Below, in pieces: positions 60,342-64,000 of a stretch of DNA of 64,000 nucleotides (positions are counted from its first letter, which is position 1; every line of letters starts with the position of its first letter). This DNA comes from Archegozetes longisetosus (lineage: Eukaryota; Arthropoda; Arachnida; Sarcoptiformes; Trhypochthoniidae): assembly GCA_018873245.2 (NCBI GenBank), contig JAEMBT020000005.1, positions 1,438,001 to 1,502,000 on the forward strand, given 5' to 3'. Below the pieces are notes generated by a model. That model searched no databases. It was not told the origin of the DNA and worked only from the letters and a program-made list of their open reading frames with translations. A program made the translations under genes and the position numbers.

Positions 60342-60623
60342 CTAAATATCACACATCTGTCATACATGACATGCATTTGAATGAGTGCACAATTTTCCCA
60401 TCAATTTGTAAATTAAGAATTCGGTGTTTGAAATTAATTATAGGTATTGGCTATTAAAGTCAACAGATTTAATACATGTTTCAAATTTTTAGAACCAATT
60501 ATTATTTTATTAATTATTATAATCGTTTAATATTGATTTTTAATATTTTTTGATTTTATTATATATCTCAATGCAGTAACAATTATATGAATAAAAGTTT
60601 AAAACTTGTATCAAAACTTTCAT
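60342..60623. other. LTA4H 3' UTR
   Basis: This AT-rich stretch follows the LTA4H stop on the minus strand. TTTATT near 60510 would read as an AATAAA for LTA4H. Confidence 0.45.
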
Positions 60624-62775
60624 CTAATTGGTAACATTTAGGTTCAATTCTCTGGCCACGGATATTGACGTCAAGTGCATCATTTGATCAGAATGTGATC
60701 TGTAGGTCGAAATAGCCAGTTGTCGAGTCTCTTCCCAAGCATACAGTGCCCTAAGACGCATAAGATATTAGTCAGAATTGATTAATCTTTTCAGTTGTAA
60801 TATAAATGAATTCTTACTTAAAGATAGGTCTCACGAATTTCATACGCCCCTGTGATGTCACGAACTTAATGGCATCATCAACACATCCTTTCCAGTGAGC
60901 TTTGAGGCCAAGTCTGAGCCAAACAGCTCTTATTTCTGAATTATAATTAGAGCGCAAGCCATAAGTTTCAGTAATCGATTCGACTTTTGCTTCACTAATC
61001 GGGGGCTCTTTTTCAAGCAATTGATTTAAAAACTCCTTGATCTGAGACGCGTCCATAGACTCGATATCAGATCTGAAGGCACTTAATTTTGATAAATCAC
61101 TGTCATCTGCATTGATCCACCTATTGGCTGATGCCGTACAATGCTCTGCGAGCGAAGTATCATATTTAGGAGTAACGGGTGGCATTCCTGTGCTATAAAG
61201 CCATTTATCCCAATCAATTTCTTCAAGTACATCAGACTTATCTTTAAAATATTCGCACAGAAACGTTTTAAAGTCATTTGTATCAATAGATTTATATTTA
61301 TATTTTTCAATATATGCCTTCAGGAATGGTTCAAAGACTTGAGGGCCGCCAAGTTTTTCCTCTAAATAGAAGAGGAAAGTGTGACCCTTCTCATAAGGAA
61401 GAACCGAAAACGCTTCGTCTGGATCTACACCTCTGAGATCGACAACAAGTTTCGTGTAGGCATTGTCGTGACCGCGAGAATCAATTTCAAACTTCATATC
61501 CTTCCAGCCTTCTATAGCTCTAAATTGCCTCAAAGGCTCACCACCGCCGAGACGGCCCACTATTTTTCTTTCCAAGAATGTAGTGAAGCCTTCGTTGAGC
61601 CAAAATTGTTCAAAATTTCGATTAGTGACAAGATTTCCAGTCCAACTGTGAGCTATTTCATGAGCTATCACGTAGACTAAAGAACGATCTCCAGCCAGAA
61701 GTGTTGGAGTCACGAAAGTAAGACATGGATTTTCCATTCCTCCATATGGAAAGGATGGCGGGAGGATTAATAAGTCATAAATACCCCAAACATACGGCCC
61801 GACAATACTTTCTGCAGTTGCAATCATTTTCTCAGTATCTGCGAACTCCTGCGCAGATTTTTCTATCGATTCTTTCTCCGACCAGACATGACTTCGTGGC
61901 CCGATCTGCTTCGATACTAGATCCCCAACAACGATAGCGATCAAATAGCTTGGAATCGGAATTTTTTGTATGAACTTATATTCCTTAGTCGATCCATCTG
62001 AAGATAAGGTACCGTCTCCGTCACGAACGGCACTCAATAAAACCACTAAATCTTTAGGCGCACGAATCTATTGAATCAAATGAAAACTACAACCATTAGA
62101 ATAGTTCGAAAGTGAACTTTTAAGAAATATTCAAATAATTTTGATATTAGCTAAAACAAAGTGAGAACTAACTGAAGCGGTGTATGGAGCCTTAACGGAT
62201 GGTGTGTCTTGACATGGAAGCAAAGATCTGCAATGAATTGCTTCGCATTGACTGAACAAATACGGTCTCTTTTTTCCAGCTGTTTGTTCAGGTTTGAGCC
62301 ATTGAAGAGCAGTAGCATCGCTACTGGTTTGATATGATATACGAATAGTTGACACTATTGGAGCCAACAGTTTGACTGCTAATTTAGAGCCAAACACTTT
62401 TAAGGCAGGGCTCAATTTATACTCCAATTTCTTGCCCGATTCAAGATCACTAATCTTGAAAATTGTTAGACCCGATGTGTCTAGAATTATTTGATCCACA
62501 CTTTCATCCTTCTTTTCAATAGTCAAATCAACAAAGCCGTCAATTATCTGTTTGTTAAAGTTGACGCTTGCGTTCCATAAAATATGAGTCACTTTACAGA
62601 GATCTGGTCGTGCGAAAGAACTCGGATCTATCGGGTTCTGCTTCAGTTCATCCAATAGTTGATCTGTAGTCGACATCGTTGGCTCACTTTGAGTATTTGA
62701 TTTCAGTTTGAAACTCAAGTAAACTGATAGCAATAGTACTGAGGTTGATACAACAAGTATGAACAAATTGTGCAT
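60624..62775 (-). CDS. LTA4H: Leukotriene A4 hydrolase / aminopeptidase B-type (M1) with N-terminal membrane segment
   Basis: Three exons (62775-62173, 62067-60818, 60750-60624) total 1980 nt and give 659 residues; human LTA4H has 611. The enzyme is a bifunctional zinc metalloprotein: epoxide hydrolase toward leukotriene A4 and an arginyl/tripeptide aminopeptidase. The exopeptidase motif GGMEN is at about 310-314, the zinc site HEIAH at about 337-341 with the third ligand Glu near 360 (FWLNEGF), then PYEKGHTFLFYLE and the C-terminal GRMKFVRPIFK with the substrate-binding Arg and Lys. The first 25 residues (MHNLFILVVSTSVLLLSVYL) form a hydrophobic segment with a following KLK, a signal anchor that cytosolic LTA4H lacks. 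An internal in-frame Met at about residue 34 (62676) could start a cytosolic form. Arthropods do not usually make leukotrienes, so peptidase activity is the likelier role. Confidence 0.93.
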
Positions 62776-63880
62776 TATATATGTTAGCTAACCGTTAAGT
62801 TTAATTGTTTTATAATCTATCGTTTTTATCTTTATTAGTAACAAGCAACTCATTTAATTACCAACTTTCTCTCTCCAATTTCTACATATGTCTCAAGTTA
62901 TTTACGATAAAAACAATCAAATTATAAAATAGACTCAGACTTATCTAAATTAACAAAAAGCTTGAATTTTTTTTATAAAAGTGATAAAAGTTGTCATAAA
63001 ATTTAGTACATTGTTAACTTGTATAAAACTGTATTCATTACAATTAACTAAACCTAAAGTGCTATCAATTCATAACAAACATAACAAACTCTAATGCATA
63101 CGTCAAAAGAAACTTACCCTTAATATTAAGTAGTTAAAAAAAGACAGCGTTTTATAAGTTCTATATGAGTCAGTCGATTATCACCACAATTACTTATATT
63201 TATTGATAGTTTTCTCAATCGGGCGTAAAAGTTTTATGAAAATCTAATATTTGCTTTAACTTTTATTCAATTTACTTCTGTTGACTGTATTAACAGAATC
63301 AATTTATAAATGTTTATATAACGTAATTATGGGTCAGCTAAACAATGCATTACATTTAAGTGATTACTTAATATAAAAACTGAGCTTCACATAAAATCTA
63401 AGGTAATAGTTTTCATAGAAATTGAGATCAAAGTTGTTGATAAGATTTCGGTTTGAATATGATTGGAACTATCAATGCATTCATTATTAAATATTGCGAA
63501 AGTTTTTCAGCAAATATCACACAAACGCTATTAAACATACAAAAAATGAGACTCACAATGACTTTACTTTAATTTTAATTTACTCCTAATAATTCGGTCA
63601 AAATTTAAATAACTCACTAGATTATTAGATCATTTATTTCAATCATTGCATCAACACATATAAAGTTAGTTCACATGGCATAACATATCATGTCATGTCA
63701 TGACATCTGCTTCTTTATTGTCGTCATTTATGAATAGCTTTAATATTTTGCCGCGAAATAGTTGTTTCATTTGATTAGTTTTTGAGCGCATTTTCTGTTC
63801 AAGTGTTAAATCATTTTATAGTTATATTTTTATTTATTTTTAAATCATTCAATAATAAAAGTAATACAAGTTTTTCAACA
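62776..63880. promoter_or_regulatory. Divergent spacer, LTA4H and right-edge gene
   Basis: About 1.1 kb between two divergent start codons. It is very AT-rich, and I see no gene. A small run of ATGTC units occurs near 63690-63706. Confidence 0.4.
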
Positions 63881-64000
63881 ATGGATGAGTTGCCGACCAT
63901 CAAAAAGATGACTAAAATTCAACTATTGATGAGGGAAGCGCTGAAGAGCGCACCACCTCTTCAGATATCGCAACCTACTTGTACAGATTTTATTGTATTT
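63881..64000 (+). CDS. Start of an unidentified gene, cut by the window edge
   Basis: An ATG at 63881 opens 40 codons that run to the last base of the window. The reading MDELPTIKKMTKIQLLMREA continues with a Pro/Gln-rich stretch. I do not recognise it. The ATG follows an A-rich context (tttttcaacaATGG) that resembles other starts in this window, and the frame is open to the end. It might be only a first exon. Confidence 0.5.
   Translation, partial: MDELPTIKKMTKIQLLMREALKSAPPLQISQPTCTDFIVF

Overview
The window is eukaryotic nuclear DNA, AT-rich, with GT-AG introns, many of them only about 57 to 85 nt, and AATAAA polyadenylation signals. Gene content (mind bomb, Cables, a lilipod-type LMBR1, tweety, an SLC6 carrier, leukotriene A4 hydrolase) and a short interstitial (CTAAC/GTTAG)n tract of the arthropod telomere type point to an arthropod. 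Compact intergenic spaces with one very large intron would fit a mite, but that is inference. All exon joins below were read by eye. Each multi-exon model keeps frame through every junction, ends at a stop and has nearly the length of its animal homologue.

Layout, left part. OST4 (13-117, +) is a complete 34-residue oligosaccharyltransferase subunit. LMBR1/lilipod (621-2831, +) follows. The Rac1-binding CYRI/FAM49 gene (3834-6548, -) has five exons. An unrecognised acidic single-exon protein lies at 7519-8094 (+). Mind bomb 1 (8474-29313, -) fills the next 21 kb with 20 exons. Its RING fingers are cut into very small exons, and a 14.9-kb intron splits the ankyrin repeats. Cables (30518-37368, +, 8 exons) is head-to-head with mind bomb across a 1.2-kb spacer that carries a perfect CRE palindrome.

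Layout, right part. A divergent SLC6-type transporter (37739-39900, -) is followed by a compact housekeeping block: FKBP12 (41556-42541, -), TATDN1 (42897-44211, +), TMEM214 (44311-48841, -), the nuclear cyclophilin PPIE (49272-50717, +) and eIF3e (50818-52632, -). Neighbours in this block alternate head-to-head with about 350-430 bp spacers and tail-to-tail with about 100 bp, so their 3' ends must overlap. After 4.5 kb without a recognisable gene come tweety (57166-58889, +), a frameshifted relic of a terminal exon (60110-60341, -), a leukotriene A4 hydrolase/aminopeptidase with an unusual N-terminal membrane segment (60624-62775, -), and the first 40 codons of an unidentified gene at the right edge (63881-64000, +).

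The genes are unrelated housekeeping and signalling genes, not a pathway cluster. I see no CRISPR, operon, rRNA, convincing tRNA or intact transposon. The best leads for something undescribed are the membrane-anchored LTA4H, the SLC6 protein with degenerate ion-site motifs, the 60-nt in-frame intron of TMEM214, the coding-like fragments and hairpin inside the mind bomb intron, and the orphan acidic protein.
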